NCBI GenBank assembly: GCA_033764075.1
Contig: JANRJH010000019.1
Coordinates: 62,001-126,000, forward strand
From: M3007 sp033764075
GTDB lineage: Bacteria > Bacteroidota > Bacteroidia > Chitinophagales > Saprospiraceae
DNA length: 64,000 nucleotides
Direction: 5' to 3'
The notes below the pieces were generated by a model, which ran no database searches, was not told the DNA's origin, and saw only the letters and a list, made by a program, of their open reading frames with translations. A program made the position numbers and the translations under genes. Positions 1-8,265 of the stretch are shown here, piece by piece (the stretch's first letter is position 1; each line of letters starts with the position of its first letter).

Positions 1-374
1 GTCTCTTCCCAGTTGGGCGGGCGCATTTTGGCGGTGTAATTCCCGGAAAAGCCGTAGGGCTCTTTGGGGATGCCCGTCCAGGATTTATCCATTTGCCCGT
101 TGGCGTTCGCATCGTGAAAGCAGCTGACGGCGTAGGCGCCCTCCGGCAGGCTCACCTGCTTCTCCAGGCAACCGGCTTGTTTGACCGGAATGATTTCCGC
201 GTAGAAAGCCTTTTTTTCGTCGAGAAATCCTTCGGAACGGTTGTATACGGCTACAAACAGGCTGCCCTGGGCTTTTTGCAAGTTGCAAAAACGAAGGGTG
301 ACGGGTTGCTGTGCAGCGAGGGCAGCCGGCAAAAGAAATAAAGCCGACAGGTAACGACAGATGCCCCGGATCAT
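1..374 (-). CDS. DUF2141 family secreted protein, 3' end cut by window edge
   Basis: The reading frame starts at the ATG at 374-372 and stays open to base 1, so about 124 residues are visible and the C-terminus is missing. It begins with a signal peptide (hydrophobic LSALFLLPAALAAQ), followed by a beta-sandwich-like stretch. The segment around residues 93-112 contains CFHDANANGQMD and then PYGFSGN, the conserved pattern of DUF2141, a small periplasmic or exported family of unknown function. Its ATG overlaps the fbp TGA as ATGA, so it is translationally coupled to fbp and probably co-transcribed. The overlap is seen directly; the family call is from recalled motif patterns; the biochemical function is unknown. 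Confidence 0.8.
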   Translation of the reverse strand, partial: MIRGICRYLSALFLLPAALAAQQPVTLRFCNLQKAQGSLFVAVYNRSEGFLDEKKAFYAEIIPVKQAGCLEKQVSLPEGAYAVSCFHDANANGQMDKSWTGIPKEPYGFSGNYTAKMRPPNWEE

Positions 375-1438
375 AGTGGCAGTGCTGAGTATCGCTCGAC
401 GAACGCCTTGAGCTCGTCCACCATGGCCGGCGAGCCCATGGCGATGGTGCTGCGCTGGTGCAGTTCGGTGGGTTGCATGTCGAGGATGCGCTTGAGCTGG
501 GTGTTGATGGCTTTTCCGCCGGCTTGTTCGATGATCATGGACAAGGGGTTGCACTCGTACAGCAAGCGCAGTTTGCCCTTGGGGTATTTCCGGGTAGCCG
601 GGTAGATGAAAATGCCACCTTTGATGAGGATGCGGTGGATGTCGCTCACCATGGAGCCGATGTAGCGCAGGCCGTAGTTTTGGTCGGAGCAGTGGTCGAT
701 GTAGCGGCGCATCTCCAGGTCGAACTTGGAGTAGTATCCCTGGTTGACAGAGTAGTTGTCGCCGTTTTCCGGGATGCGCATGTTGGTGTGGCTGAGGCAG
801 AACTCGCCGATGGAGGGGTCGAGGGTGAAGCCGTTGACCCCCCGGCCGGTGGTGTACACGAGGATGGTGGACGTGCCATAAAGCACATATCCGGCGGCGA
901 CCTGTTTGGTGCCGGGCTGCAGGAAGTCGTCCATGGTGGCCGGGCTGCCGGGGTCGGACTGGCGGCGGTAGATGGCGAAAATGGTGCCTACGCTCACGTT
1001 CACGTCGATGTTGGAAGAGCCGTCGAGCGGATCGAACATCACCACATAGTGGCTTTTTTTGGAGCTGCGCGAGGGTATCTGGATGATGTCTTCGTTCTCT
1101 TCGGAGGCGATGGCGCAGCATTCTCCGGAGTTTTGCAGGCACTCAATGAGCTTGTCGTTGGCGTACACGTCGAGTTTTTGCTGGGCGTCGCCGGAAGCGT
1201 TCTGGTTGTCGGCCAGGCCCACGATGTTGACCAGGCCGGCTTTGTTGACTTCGCGGTTGACGATTTTGGCGGCCACGCCGATGTCGCGCAGCAGCCCGGT
1301 GAGCTCACCGGTGGCGTAGTCAAAGTCTTTCTCCTGGCGGATGATGAACTCATCGAGGGTAACAATGCGGGTGCCGATGGTGTTGAATTGCGGGAGGCCG
1401 TTGCCGTTGTCCGCCGTCTTTTTGGTCGCAGATGCCAT
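371..1438 (-). CDS. fbp: Fructose-1,6-bisphosphatase class I
   Basis: Cytosolic gluconeogenic enzyme hydrolysing fructose-1,6-bisphosphate to fructose-6-phosphate. The protein has 355 residues, normal for class I. Visible motifs are the metal-binding ASEENED (about 111-117), the signature DPLDGSSNID (136-145), the sugar-phosphate region RYIGSMVSDIHR (258-269) and GKLRLLYECNPLS (288-300). The ATG at 1438 lies about 45 bases downstream of a TACTTTTG box on the same strand. A DUF2141 gene follows with an ATGA overlap. Together with malate synthase and isocitrate lyase elsewhere in the window it fits growth on acetate or fatty acids. Identification is very secure. Confidence 0.97.
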   Translation of the reverse strand: MASATKKTADNGNGLPQFNTIGTRIVTLDEFIIRQEKDFDYATGELTGLLRDIGVAAKIVNREVNKAGLVNIVGLADNQNASGDAQQKLDVYANDKLIECLQNSGECCAIASEENEDIIQIPSRSSKKSHYVVMFDPLDGSSNIDVNVSVGTIFAIYRRQSDPGSPATMDDFLQPGTKQVAAGYVLYGTSTILVYTTGRGVNGFTLDPSIGEFCLSHTNMRIPENGDNYSVNQGYYSKFDLEMRRYIDHCSDQNYGLRYIGSMVSDIHRILIKGGIFIYPATRKYPKGKLRLLYECNPLSMIIEQAGGKAINTQLKRILDMQPTELHQRSTIAMGSPAMVDELKAFVERYSALPL

Positions 1439-1483
1439 GGTGTAATGTCCGATTTGGTCAGGAAAAAAATGGTTTCAGGCCGC

Positions 1484-1491
1484 ACAAAAGT
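1484..1491 (-). promoter_or_regulatory. Bacteroidota-type -7 box upstream of fbp
   Basis: TACTTTTG on the minus strand matches the TAnnTTTG consensus of the primary sigma factor in Bacteroidota and lies about 45 bases before the fbp start. No clear TTG -33 element is seen; the expected position falls at the edge of the 7-bp repeat array that begins at 1513. Confidence 0.5.
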
Positions 1492-1512
1492 AGGGGAAAA
1501 AGCGTTTGGTTG

Positions 1513-1617
1513 GTAGTTGGTAGTTGGTAGTTGGCTTTCGGTAGTTGGTAGTCGGCTTTCGGTAGTTGGTAGTTGGCTTTCGGTAGTCGGTAGTCGGCTT
1601 TCGGTAGTCGGTAGTCG
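1513..1617. repeat. Heptamer tandem array with 21-bp higher-order period
   Basis: Fifteen consecutive 7-bp units are read without interruption: mainly GTAGTTG or GTAGTCG, with GCTTTCG at nearly every third position, giving a 21-bp super-period. The array fills most of the divergent gap between fbp and the lipoprotein gene at 1633. It resembles the short tandemly repeated repetitive (STRR) heptamers described in cyanobacteria in form, not in sequence. Confidence 0.9.
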
Positions 1618-1632
1618 GCTGGTAAAAGTGAA

Positions 1633-2040
1633 ATGTTTATGAAAGGAATGCGATACAGGTGGTTTTTCTTTTGGGTTATCCTGTTTTGGGGTGCCTGTAC
1701 GGGTGATGAACCGGAGTTCGTGCCTTTGCCGACAGAGATTTGCGTGCGTACGCAACACCATGGGCAGCCCATTCCGGACGCGGTGGTGTATGTGAAATAC
1801 AACGCCGACACTTTTCCCGGGTACGACAAGCCGGCGAATTATTTCGACGCTGTTTTTTACACGGGAAAAGATGCGCGCGGTTGCATTCGGTCGGTACCGG
1901 AAGGTCGGCACTGGCTGGTGTCTTTTGGGTACGACAGTCTGTATTATCCGCACAACGTCTGGGGAAGTTTGCCGGTGGAGATTTCGTTGACTTACCGGCC
2001 CAAGGTGGACACCGTTTTATATGTGTCGGAGGAGCACTGA
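1633..2040 (+). CDS. Small lipoprotein of unknown function
   Basis: 135 residues. The N-terminus is basic then strongly hydrophobic (RYRWFFFWVILFWGAC), with a lipobox-like FWGAC placing the lipidated cysteine near residue 21, so an envelope lipoprotein is likely. The remainder is beta-rich with no motif I recognise; the stretch around RTQHHGQPIPDAVVYVKYN resembles the start of a carboxypeptidase-regulatory or bacterial Ig-like fold, but this is only an impression. ATGs at 1633 and 1639 are both possible starts. The gene begins 15 bases after a heptamer array and ends four bases before a dispersed palindrome. Confidence 0.65.
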   Translation: MFMKGMRYRWFFFWVILFWGACTGDEPEFVPLPTEICVRTQHHGQPIPDAVVYVKYNADTFPGYDKPANYFDAVFYTGKDARGCIRSVPEGRHWLVSFGYDSLYYPHNVWGSLPVEISLTYRPKVDTVLYVSEEH

Positions 2041-2044
2041 TGTC

Positions 2045-2076
2045 ATTCGTCCTACGAGTATACTCGTAGGACGAAT
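2045..2076. repeat. Dispersed 32-bp perfect palindrome, copy 1
   Basis: ATTCGTCCTACGAGTA followed immediately by its exact reverse complement, then TTTT. Near-identical copies lie at 2124-2155, 13383-13418 and 34894-34925. It sits four bases after the lipoprotein stop codon. On the plus strand a stem followed by a T-run could act as an intrinsic terminator. Confidence 0.9.
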
Positions 2077-2123
2077 TTTTCCACCAACCATTTGCTGCCT
2101 GTGGTTGTTTGTTGGCCGGGCGT

Positions 2124-2155
2124 ATTCGTCCTACGAGTATATTCGTAGGACGAAT
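2124..2155. repeat. Dispersed 32-bp palindrome, copy 2
   Basis: Same palindrome as at 2045-2076 with one mismatched pair near the centre, again followed by TTTT on the plus strand. It lies 25 bases before the ABC transporter start at 2181. An in-frame reading from 2109 translates straight through this repeat, which argues that the upstream start is false. Confidence 0.9.
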
Positions 2156-2180
2156 TTTGTCGCAAAACCTCGCATGTTGT

Positions 2181-3968
2181 ATGAAACACCTATCCTACCT
2201 CAATAAATTTTTCTGGCGATACCGGCTTCGTTTTGCCCTGGGTATTTTATTTGTTGGATTGGCCAACTGGTTTCGGGTATGGCAGCCGCAGGTGATCCGC
2301 CAGGCGCTGGATACGGTGGTCGATCAGGTGAAGCATTACAAGGAAATCGGCGGTATTGCCGAGCATCCGGAGGCCGTTGCCGAGTTGAGTCGGCAGATTG
2401 CCTGGTTTGGCGCTGCCGTCATCGGTCTGGCCTTGCTCATGGGGGTTTTCATGTTTTTCATGCGGCAGAGCATCATTGTGATGAGCCGTCTGATCGAATA
2501 CGACCTGCGCAAGGAGATTTTTGCCCATTACGAAACCCTTGACCTGGCGTTTTACAAGCGCAACAGCACCGGCGATCTGATGTCGCGCATTTCTGAAGAT
2601 GTCTCCAAAGTACGCATGTACCTGGGTCCGGCCATTCTGTATGGGCTCGACCTTGTCTTTCTGTTTGCCCTCACCATCACGGCCATGCTGCGCGTGAGCG
2701 TCACGCTCACCTTGTGGTCGCTGCTTCCATTGCCTTTCCTGAGTATTTCGATTTATTACATCAGCACGCTCATCAACCGCAAAAGCGAAAAAATACAGCA
2801 ACAACTGGCGACCCTCACCAGCACCGCCCAGGAGGTATACAGCGGCATCCGCGTAGTGAAAAGCTATGCACAAGAGCAGGCCATGGGCGATTATTTCGCC
2901 AACCAAAGCGAGACTTACCGCCGCAAAGCCCTGGGCCTGGTGCGTGTCGACGCCTTTTTCTTTCCGCTCATGTTGCTCATGATCGGCGCCAGCACCATCA
3001 TTACCGTATACGTGGGTGGCTTGCAGGCCGTGGCGGGCAAGATTACCGCCGGAAACATCGCCGAGTTCGTCATTTACATCAACATGCTCACCTGGCCAGT
3101 GACGGCCATCGGTTGGATCGCCTCCCTCACCCAACAGGCAGCCGCTTCGCAAAAGCGCATCAACGAGTTCCTGAATACCCAGCCGACCATTGTCAGCCCG
3201 GTAAACGACCCGCGACCGCTCCAGGGGCACATCGTCTTTGAAAACGTCGGCTTCACCTACCCGGATACCGGCATCCGGGCACTCAACGGGATATCCTTTG
3301 AGGTGAAACCGGGTGAAAAACTGGCCATCATCGGCAAAACCGGCAACGGTAAAACCACCATCGCCGACCTGCTGGTACGTATGTATGACGTGACCGAGGG
3401 CCGCATACTGATCGACGGGCGCGACATCCGCCAGCACGACCTGGCCAACCTGCGCCGCCGCATCGGGTATGTACCGCAGGACCAGTTCCTGTTCTCCGAT
3501 TCTGTATACGGGAACATCGCTTTTGGCCGCGACGGTCTCACCCGCCAGGACGCCGAATTTTACGCGGCCAGCGCCTCCGTGCACGACGACATCATGGGCC
3601 TGCCCAAAGGCTACGACACCGTGGTGGGCGAGCGCGGCGTCACCCTCTCCGGTGGCCAGAAACAACGCATCAGCATCGCCCGGGCCTTTGCCAAAGAACC
3701 CGATATCCTGCTGCTCGACGACTGCCTGTCGGCCGTCGACACCAATACCGAAGCCCGTATTGTGGGCTATCTAAAAGACGCCCTCGCCGCAAAAACAGCC
3801 GTCATCATCACCCACCGCATCTACGGTATGCTGGAGTTCGACAAGATCATCGTCATCGGCGACGACCACCGGATCGCTGAAATGGGCACCCACGAATCGT
3901 TGCTTTCCGCGGGAGGTTACTACGCAGAATTGTTCGAAAAACAGTCGGCAGGCGAAATGGCGGAGTAG
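2181..3968 (+). CDS. ABC exporter, fused permease and ATPase (MsbA/MdlB-like)
   Basis: 595 residues: six predicted membrane helices (about 15-320) followed by one nucleotide-binding domain. Walker A GKTGNGKTT is at about 385-393, signature LSGGQ at 489-493, Walker B ILLLDD at 509-514 and the switch histidine (IITHR) at about 545. The residue after the Walker B aspartate is Asp514 instead of the usual catalytic Glu, as in the degenerate half of some heterodimeric exporters; no partner half-transporter is nearby. The substrate cannot be told from sequence. I chose the ATG at 2181 because longer readings translate a dispersed palindrome; the mature-looking N-terminus starts MKHLSYLNKFFWRYR. Confidence 0.92.
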   Translation: MKHLSYLNKFFWRYRLRFALGILFVGLANWFRVWQPQVIRQALDTVVDQVKHYKEIGGIAEHPEAVAELSRQIAWFGAAVIGLALLMGVFMFFMRQSIIVMSRLIEYDLRKEIFAHYETLDLAFYKRNSTGDLMSRISEDVSKVRMYLGPAILYGLDLVFLFALTITAMLRVSVTLTLWSLLPLPFLSISIYYISTLINRKSEKIQQQLATLTSTAQEVYSGIRVVKSYAQEQAMGDYFANQSETYRRKALGLVRVDAFFFPLMLLMIGASTIITVYVGGLQAVAGKITAGNIAEFVIYINMLTWPVTAIGWIASLTQQAAASQKRINEFLNTQPTIVSPVNDPRPLQGHIVFENVGFTYPDTGIRALNGISFEVKPGEKLAIIGKTGNGKTTIADLLVRMYDVTEGRILIDGRDIRQHDLANLRRRIGYVPQDQFLFSDSVYGNIAFGRDGLTRQDAEFYAASASVHDDIMGLPKGYDTVVGERGVTLSGGQKQRISIARAFAKEPDILLLDDCLSAVDTNTEARIVGYLKDALAAKTAVIITHRIYGMLEFDKIIVIGDDHRIAEMGTHESLLSAGGYYAELFEKQSAGEMAE

Positions 3969-4012
3969 ATTTTTGGCAAAAACAGTTTAACTTTGTACAA
4001 CATTCTACCCTG

Positions 4013-4675
4013 ATGCACACCGATCTGCTCGCCGCCGTATTGAACGACCCCAACGCCCCCGGCATCGTGGAGGCCGCCTCGGCTGTGCTGGCCGAAGAAC
4101 GCCGCCGCCGGCAGGAGTTTCGCGCCTGGGTGAGTGAAGAGGTGAAGGCCGAATTCATCAATGGAGAAGTCGTGCTGCACTCGCCGGTTAAACGGCGGCA
4201 TCGCCTCGCTTCCGAACTGTTGTTTCAATTGCTCAACATCTATGTGACCGTCAAAAACTTAGGTGAAGCGGGCCACGAAAAGGCTATGGTTTCCCTCACC
4301 CGAAACGACTACGAGCCCGACATCTGTTTTTGGTCTGTTGCCAAGTCCGACTTGTTTGACGACGAAACCATGCTCCACCCCGCTCCCGATTTTGTGGTGG
4401 AGATTCTCTCCAAACGCACCGCCAAAACAGACCGCACCGTAAAATTTTCAGACTACGCCCGCCACGGTGTGCGCGAATACTGGCTGATCGACCCTGTCAA
4501 ACAACGCGTGGAACAATACGGACTGCTGACCGAAAAAGATACCGAATACATCCCCTTCGGCAAATTCGCGCCCGGCGAGGACATCAGCAGCATCGCCATC
4601 CCGGGTTTTACCATCCCGGTGGCGGCTATTTTCGACAAAAAGGCGAATCTGGAGGCGTTGAAGGTGCTGGTTTAG
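4013..4675 (+). CDS. Uma2 family (DUF820) PD-(D/E)XK-like protein
   Basis: 220 residues. The order of motifs EFINGEVVLHSP (about 45-56), YEPDICFW (100-107), PDFVVEILSKRTAKTDRTVK and the closing EYWLIDP is characteristic of Uma2/DUF820, a restriction-endonuclease-like fold abundant in cyanobacteria and some Bacteroidota. The acidic D and E-x-S positions of the putative nuclease core are present. Biological role is unproven for the family. It starts 44 bases after the ABC exporter, with TAACTTTG just upstream (3988-3995), and its stop overlaps the convergent hydrolase stop by three to four bases. Confidence 0.88.
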   Translation: MHTDLLAAVLNDPNAPGIVEAASAVLAEERRRRQEFRAWVSEEVKAEFINGEVVLHSPVKRRHRLASELLFQLLNIYVTVKNLGEAGHEKAMVSLTRNDYEPDICFWSVAKSDLFDDETMLHPAPDFVVEILSKRTAKTDRTVKFSDYARHGVREYWLIDPVKQRVEQYGLLTEKDTEYIPFGKFAPGEDISSIAIPGFTIPVAAIFDKKANLEALKVLV

Positions 4676-5526
4676 CCTTTGCCCTGAAAAAAAGCCGCAA
4701 TTTCCCGATACACCTGCTCATCCTGCAATTCATGGCCCAGGTGTTCGGTTATCAGCAGTTTTCCGTGCTTCAGCGCAGTTTCATACCGAAGCGCGTCCTG
4801 TAATTTGGCCATAGGGTCGTACCGGTCGTGCACCACCAGTGTGGGCAGTTCGATGCGCCGGCAAAAGTCCGCCACCGAAAAATAGGAAACCGGATTGCCA
4901 AAACGTTTTTCAAAGTAGCGGCGAACGCCCTCCTGTGTGTTTTCGTTGAGCCGCAGTATTTTGTTGAAATGGTTGGTGATGTCTGTCAGGTCGGAAGGCG
5001 CCCCCAGCAGGACAATTTTTTGCACCGCAGGTGCATCGAAATGGGTGACCAGGTAGCTCACCGTCATGCCCCCCACCGAATGCCCGACCAGGTACCGAAC
5101 CGAATGTCGCTTCATAAAAGCCTCCACGGCCTCCGCGTAGAGGTACGCGTTGAATATCCGTCCGCCCGACTGCCCATGCGCCGGGGCGTCAATTGCCGCC
5201 ACGGCAAACCCCTGCTGTTCAAGATACGGCCCCAGGCGCCGCCATCTCCCGGCGTTACTTTGCCACCCGTGAAGCAGGAGCACCGTCTCTTCCGACTTGC
5301 CGGGCCAGACATACGTGTTGATGCGTATGCCGCTGCGCGTTTTGACTTCCGACTGGCGTGCTCGCTCCAGAAACGGCCTGTCTTTTTCCTTGATGGCCCC
5401 GCCACGCGGGGTGCAGAACAGGGCAAAGGCTTTTTCCGCCGCTTTTTCGGGCGCCACCCGGTACAAGGCGTTGTAATAACGCCCCAAGGCGTACGGCAAC
5501 ATTTTTTCGACAATTCGCCTGGGCAT
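4672..5526 (-). CDS. Alpha/beta hydrolase
   Basis: 284 residues with the alpha/beta-hydrolase fold. The oxyanion region is LLLHGW (about 83-88) and the nucleophile elbow GHSVGG carries Ser150. Candidate acid residues are Asp234 or Asp237 in HDRYDP, and the catalytic His is 265 in EHLGHEL. No signal peptide, so cytosolic. Substrate specificity cannot be read from sequence; esterase or lipase-like activity on small esters is the usual role. It is convergent with the Uma2 gene and divergent from the Nudix gene. Confidence 0.9.
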   Translation of the reverse strand: MPRRIVEKMLPYALGRYYNALYRVAPEKAAEKAFALFCTPRGGAIKEKDRPFLERARQSEVKTRSGIRINTYVWPGKSEETVLLLHGWQSNAGRWRRLGPYLEQQGFAVAAIDAPAHGQSGGRIFNAYLYAEAVEAFMKRHSVRYLVGHSVGGMTVSYLVTHFDAPAVQKIVLLGAPSDLTDITNHFNKILRLNENTQEGVRRYFEKRFGNPVSYFSVADFCRRIELPTLVVHDRYDPMAKLQDALRYETALKHGKLLITEHLGHELQDEQVYREIAAFFQGKG

Positions 5527-5588
5527 GGTAAGGTGTTTAATCTGTCAAACAAGCAGAACGTCGTGATGGTTGCCGGGCTGTTTCATCC

Positions 5589-5596
5589 TACCTTTG
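5589..5596 (+). promoter_or_regulatory. -7 box for the Nudix gene
   Basis: TACCTTTG matches TAnnTTTG. A TTG at 5570-5572 lies 16 bases upstream, a little close for the usual spacing of about 19. The Nudix ATG is 22 bases downstream. Confidence 0.55.
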
Positions 5597-5618
5597 CAGT
5601 TCAACACGAGCATGACCG

Positions 5619-6170
5619 ATGAAGGAATCCGCTGAACATTTTTCTGAAAAAGAACCCCGGCGCGTATATACGAACGGCGTCGCGGCGCTCATCCCCCCGG
5701 ACCAATGGGCGGCCTTTGCCAAACCGTTTATCGTGCTGGAAGCGGCCGGCGGTCTGGTCCAAAACCCGTCGGGCGAATTGCTGGTTTTTTACCGACGCGG
5801 CTCCTGGGACATGCCCAAGGGCAAAATAGACCCCGGCGAAACCCCGGAACAGGCTGCTTTGCGCGAGGTGAAAGAGGAAACCGGCCTGAAAAACCTCGCC
5901 CTAGGCGCTTTCATAGGGCACACCTACCACACCTACGAGCAAAAAGGCAAATCATACCTGAAAAAAACCTGGTGGTACCGCATGACCACCACGCAGCACG
6001 ACACCATCCCGCAAACCGAGGAGGACATCGAGGAGATCCGCTGGGTAAATCCGTCCGAATGGCTGGAAACCGAAAAGGCTGTGTACGGCAATATCCGGGA
6101 TGTGATCGAGATGGTCGGCCTCAGCCCTTCAGGTACGCCCCCAGATCCGGGTACCATTTCAGGTATTTGA
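5619..6170 (+). CDS. Nudix hydrolase
   Basis: 183 residues. A complete Nudix box lies at residues 68-90: Gly68, Glu74, then Arg82-Glu83 and Glu86-Glu87, and Gly89, matching GX5EX7REUXEEXGU. It hydrolyses a nucleoside diphosphate linked to another group, but the substrate is not evident. An N-terminal extension of about 40 residues precedes the core. The last 50 bases overlap the convergent PD40/OmpA gene, so the C-terminal tail SPSGTPPDPGTISGI is encoded opposite the end of that gene. Confidence 0.92.
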   Translation: MKESAEHFSEKEPRRVYTNGVAALIPPDQWAAFAKPFIVLEAAGGLVQNPSGELLVFYRRGSWDMPKGKIDPGETPEQAALREVKEETGLKNLALGAFIGHTYHTYEQKGKSYLKKTWWYRMTTTQHDTIPQTEEDIEEIRWVNPSEWLETEKAVYGNIRDVIEMVGLSPSGTPPDPGTISGI

Positions 6171-8265
6171 CGGCTTCCGCCCGCGAGATTCGCCGTCCGT
6201 TGCGGTAAGGCATCACGGTCGCCTGCGGGAATCCCAGCGCACGCAGTTCGTTGCGCAGCGCCACCGCTTCGCTGTACGCGCGAACCCAGCCCACGGTATA
6301 GCGATACTCCCCGCTGCCGGCAATGCTCTCGATGTGCTGGTCGTTGAACATGCCCAGGGCGTCGTTGTTCAGCAGCTGGCGGCTGATGGCCACCTCCACT
6401 TTATAGGACAGCCCTTCATTCCGGTCGCGAAACTGTTTTTCGGCGGCGGCGTACAAATACTCGGGAATTTCAGCCGCCGGTGTGTTTATTTTCAAGGGCG
6501 CGGGGTCGGCGCTCCACAGCAGCCGGAACGTGATGCGCCGGTTGAAGGCCTGCCCGGTGGGGTTCACCTCGCCGTTGACCACATTAAGCGCCTGCGGGTA
6601 GAACGGGCCGCCACTGAGCAGCTCAATACGCCCGGGCTGGATGCCGCGATCCACCAGCGCCTTGCCCACTACCTCGGCGCGTTTGATGCCGTAGTACAGG
6701 TCAAATTTCGCCGGACCCGATTCGTGGGTGTGCACTTGCACCTGGACGACGGCGTCCGGGTATTTGCCGGCCAGATCGGCTACCTGTGCGATCACCGGCA
6801 GGTTTTCTTTTTTCAGGATGTCGCGTTCGTCTGTGTAAAACAGCTGCGGGATCATTGCTTCTGTGCTGCCTCCGCCTGTCGGCGCAGCAGCAGCGGCAAA
6901 GAAGGGCTGTCCCTGTTCCGCCTGTTCTTCGCGCGTGCTGAGGAAATACGCCACGTACAGGTCGCGTTGCCCCAGCCCCCCAAAGCGGTCGGACGCCAGA
7001 AATGCCGCGTTGCCGTCGGCGGAGAACTGGAACCACGCATCGTCGAAAGGGGAGTTGATCGGGGCGCCCATGTTCTCCACGGGTCCGAAGCGTTGACTTT
7101 CTGCGTTGAAAACGGCGCGAAATACGTCGAGCCCGCCCAGGCTTTCCGTCCGGTTGCTGCTGAAATACAGCACCTGCCCGTTGCGCGACAAGAACGGGGT
7201 GGTCTCATCGTAGGGTGAGTTGATGCCCGGGCCCAGGTTCTGGGGCGGAAGCCAGGCGCCATCAGGCCCCTGCCGGCTGTAATAGAGATCGAGTCCTCCG
7301 AGGCCTTCCGCCCGTCGGCCGGCAAAAATGACCGCGTTATTGGGCAAAAAGCACGCGCTGACCTCACCCTCCGGTGCGTTCATTGGCCCAAGGAAGGGCG
7401 GCGGCTGGAGGGCATATTCGTCTTTGGCGCCGGCCGTATCGGCGTAGATATCGCCGCTGAAGGTGGTGAACCCCCTGAAGTAAAAAAGCACCTTGCCGTC
7501 CGGACTAAAGCCCAGCGGTGCTTCGTGCCGCGGGGTGTTCATCAGGCTGTTGAGCGGGGAGGCGTAGTCCCAGCCACTGCTACCCTGGTCGGCAAAATAG
7601 ATGTCGGAGCACCAGTTGCCGGTAATTTCGTTTTCGTATCCCTTTTCATCGCGGCGCCCGCCGGTGCTGCCGGGTTTGGCGGCGGCAAAGTAGAGGCGGT
7701 TGGGGCGACTCGGGGAGAGCAGGGGCGCGTAGTCGTCGCCGGTGCTGTTGATGCGGTCGCCCAGTCCTTCCACGAGCGCCACCTCGGCGTTGGCGGGCGT
7801 GTACACGGCGGTTGCGCAGCGGCGTATGTTGTCGATGGCGTTGGCGCGGAAGGGGTGCTTCTCGGGGGCTACGCGGAGGTACCCTTTGTAGGCTTCAATG
7901 GCCCTGGTGTAGGCGCCGGCACCGTGCCAGGTTCGGCCGAGGTAGTAAAACAGGTCGGGGTCCTTGCTGTCCGTTTTTTTGCTGAGCACATACTCCAGAT
8001 ACTGCTGCGCTTTGTCGCCCTGCCGCAGGTGGAAGTGGCAGATGCCCAGGCGCGTGAGTACATCCAACTCCCCCGGTTTGGCTTCCTGATATTGCGTGTA
8101 GGCGGTGACCGCCTCGGCCCACTGGCCGGCGGCATACGCCTTATCGGCGGTTTTTCGGAAATCGGCGGGCGTTTGTGCCCATATGCCGGACAAGGTCAGC
8201 ACGGTAAACGCAAACAAAAGGCCGCAGCGCAGGGTATTGAACGGGTAAACCATAGATCGTTTCAT
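6121..8265 (-). CDS. TPR / PD40 beta-propeller / OmpA-like envelope protein
   Basis: 714 residues. A signal peptide ends near WAQ30. TPR-like helices follow (about 30-140; DVLTRLGICHFHLRQGDKA), then PD40/WD40-like propeller blades with recurring LYFSSNR-type motifs (about 175-420), then a divergent OmpA-like peptidoglycan-binding domain (about 480-585, RAEVVGKALVDRGI and NRRITFRL). The C-terminal 90 residues resemble a SPOR-type fold (YTVGWVRAYSEAVALRNELRALGF). This architecture is typical of Bacteroidota proteins linked to T9SS and gliding, such as PorE. The ATG directly follows the pheS stop with no gap, so the two are probably translationally coupled. ATG at 8253 is an alternative start. 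Confidence 0.85.
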   Translation of the reverse strand: MKRSMVYPFNTLRCGLLFAFTVLTLSGIWAQTPADFRKTADKAYAAGQWAEAVTAYTQYQEAKPGELDVLTRLGICHFHLRQGDKAQQYLEYVLSKKTDSKDPDLFYYLGRTWHGAGAYTRAIEAYKGYLRVAPEKHPFRANAIDNIRRCATAVYTPANAEVALVEGLGDRINSTGDDYAPLLSPSRPNRLYFAAAKPGSTGGRRDEKGYENEITGNWCSDIYFADQGSSGWDYASPLNSLMNTPRHEAPLGFSPDGKVLFYFRGFTTFSGDIYADTAGAKDEYALQPPPFLGPMNAPEGEVSACFLPNNAVIFAGRRAEGLGGLDLYYSRQGPDGAWLPPQNLGPGINSPYDETTPFLSRNGQVLYFSSNRTESLGGLDVFRAVFNAESQRFGPVENMGAPINSPFDDAWFQFSADGNAAFLASDRFGGLGQRDLYVAYFLSTREEQAEQGQPFFAAAAAPTGGGSTEAMIPQLFYTDERDILKKENLPVIAQVADLAGKYPDAVVQVQVHTHESGPAKFDLYYGIKRAEVVGKALVDRGIQPGRIELLSGGPFYPQALNVVNGEVNPTGQAFNRRITFRLLWSADPAPLKINTPAAEIPEYLYAAAEKQFRDRNEGLSYKVEVAISRQLLNNDALGMFNDQHIESIAGSGEYRYTVGWVRAYSEAVALRNELRALGFPQATVMPYRNGRRISRAEAVKYLKWYPDLGAYLKG

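Noticed and set aside
1513..1617. CRISPR array
   Set aside because: The units are 7 bp and contiguous with no spacers, and no cas genes are present.
2109..2180. Longer N-terminus for the ABC exporter
   Set aside because: These codons translate a dispersed palindrome; the ATG at 2181 gives a normal exporter start.
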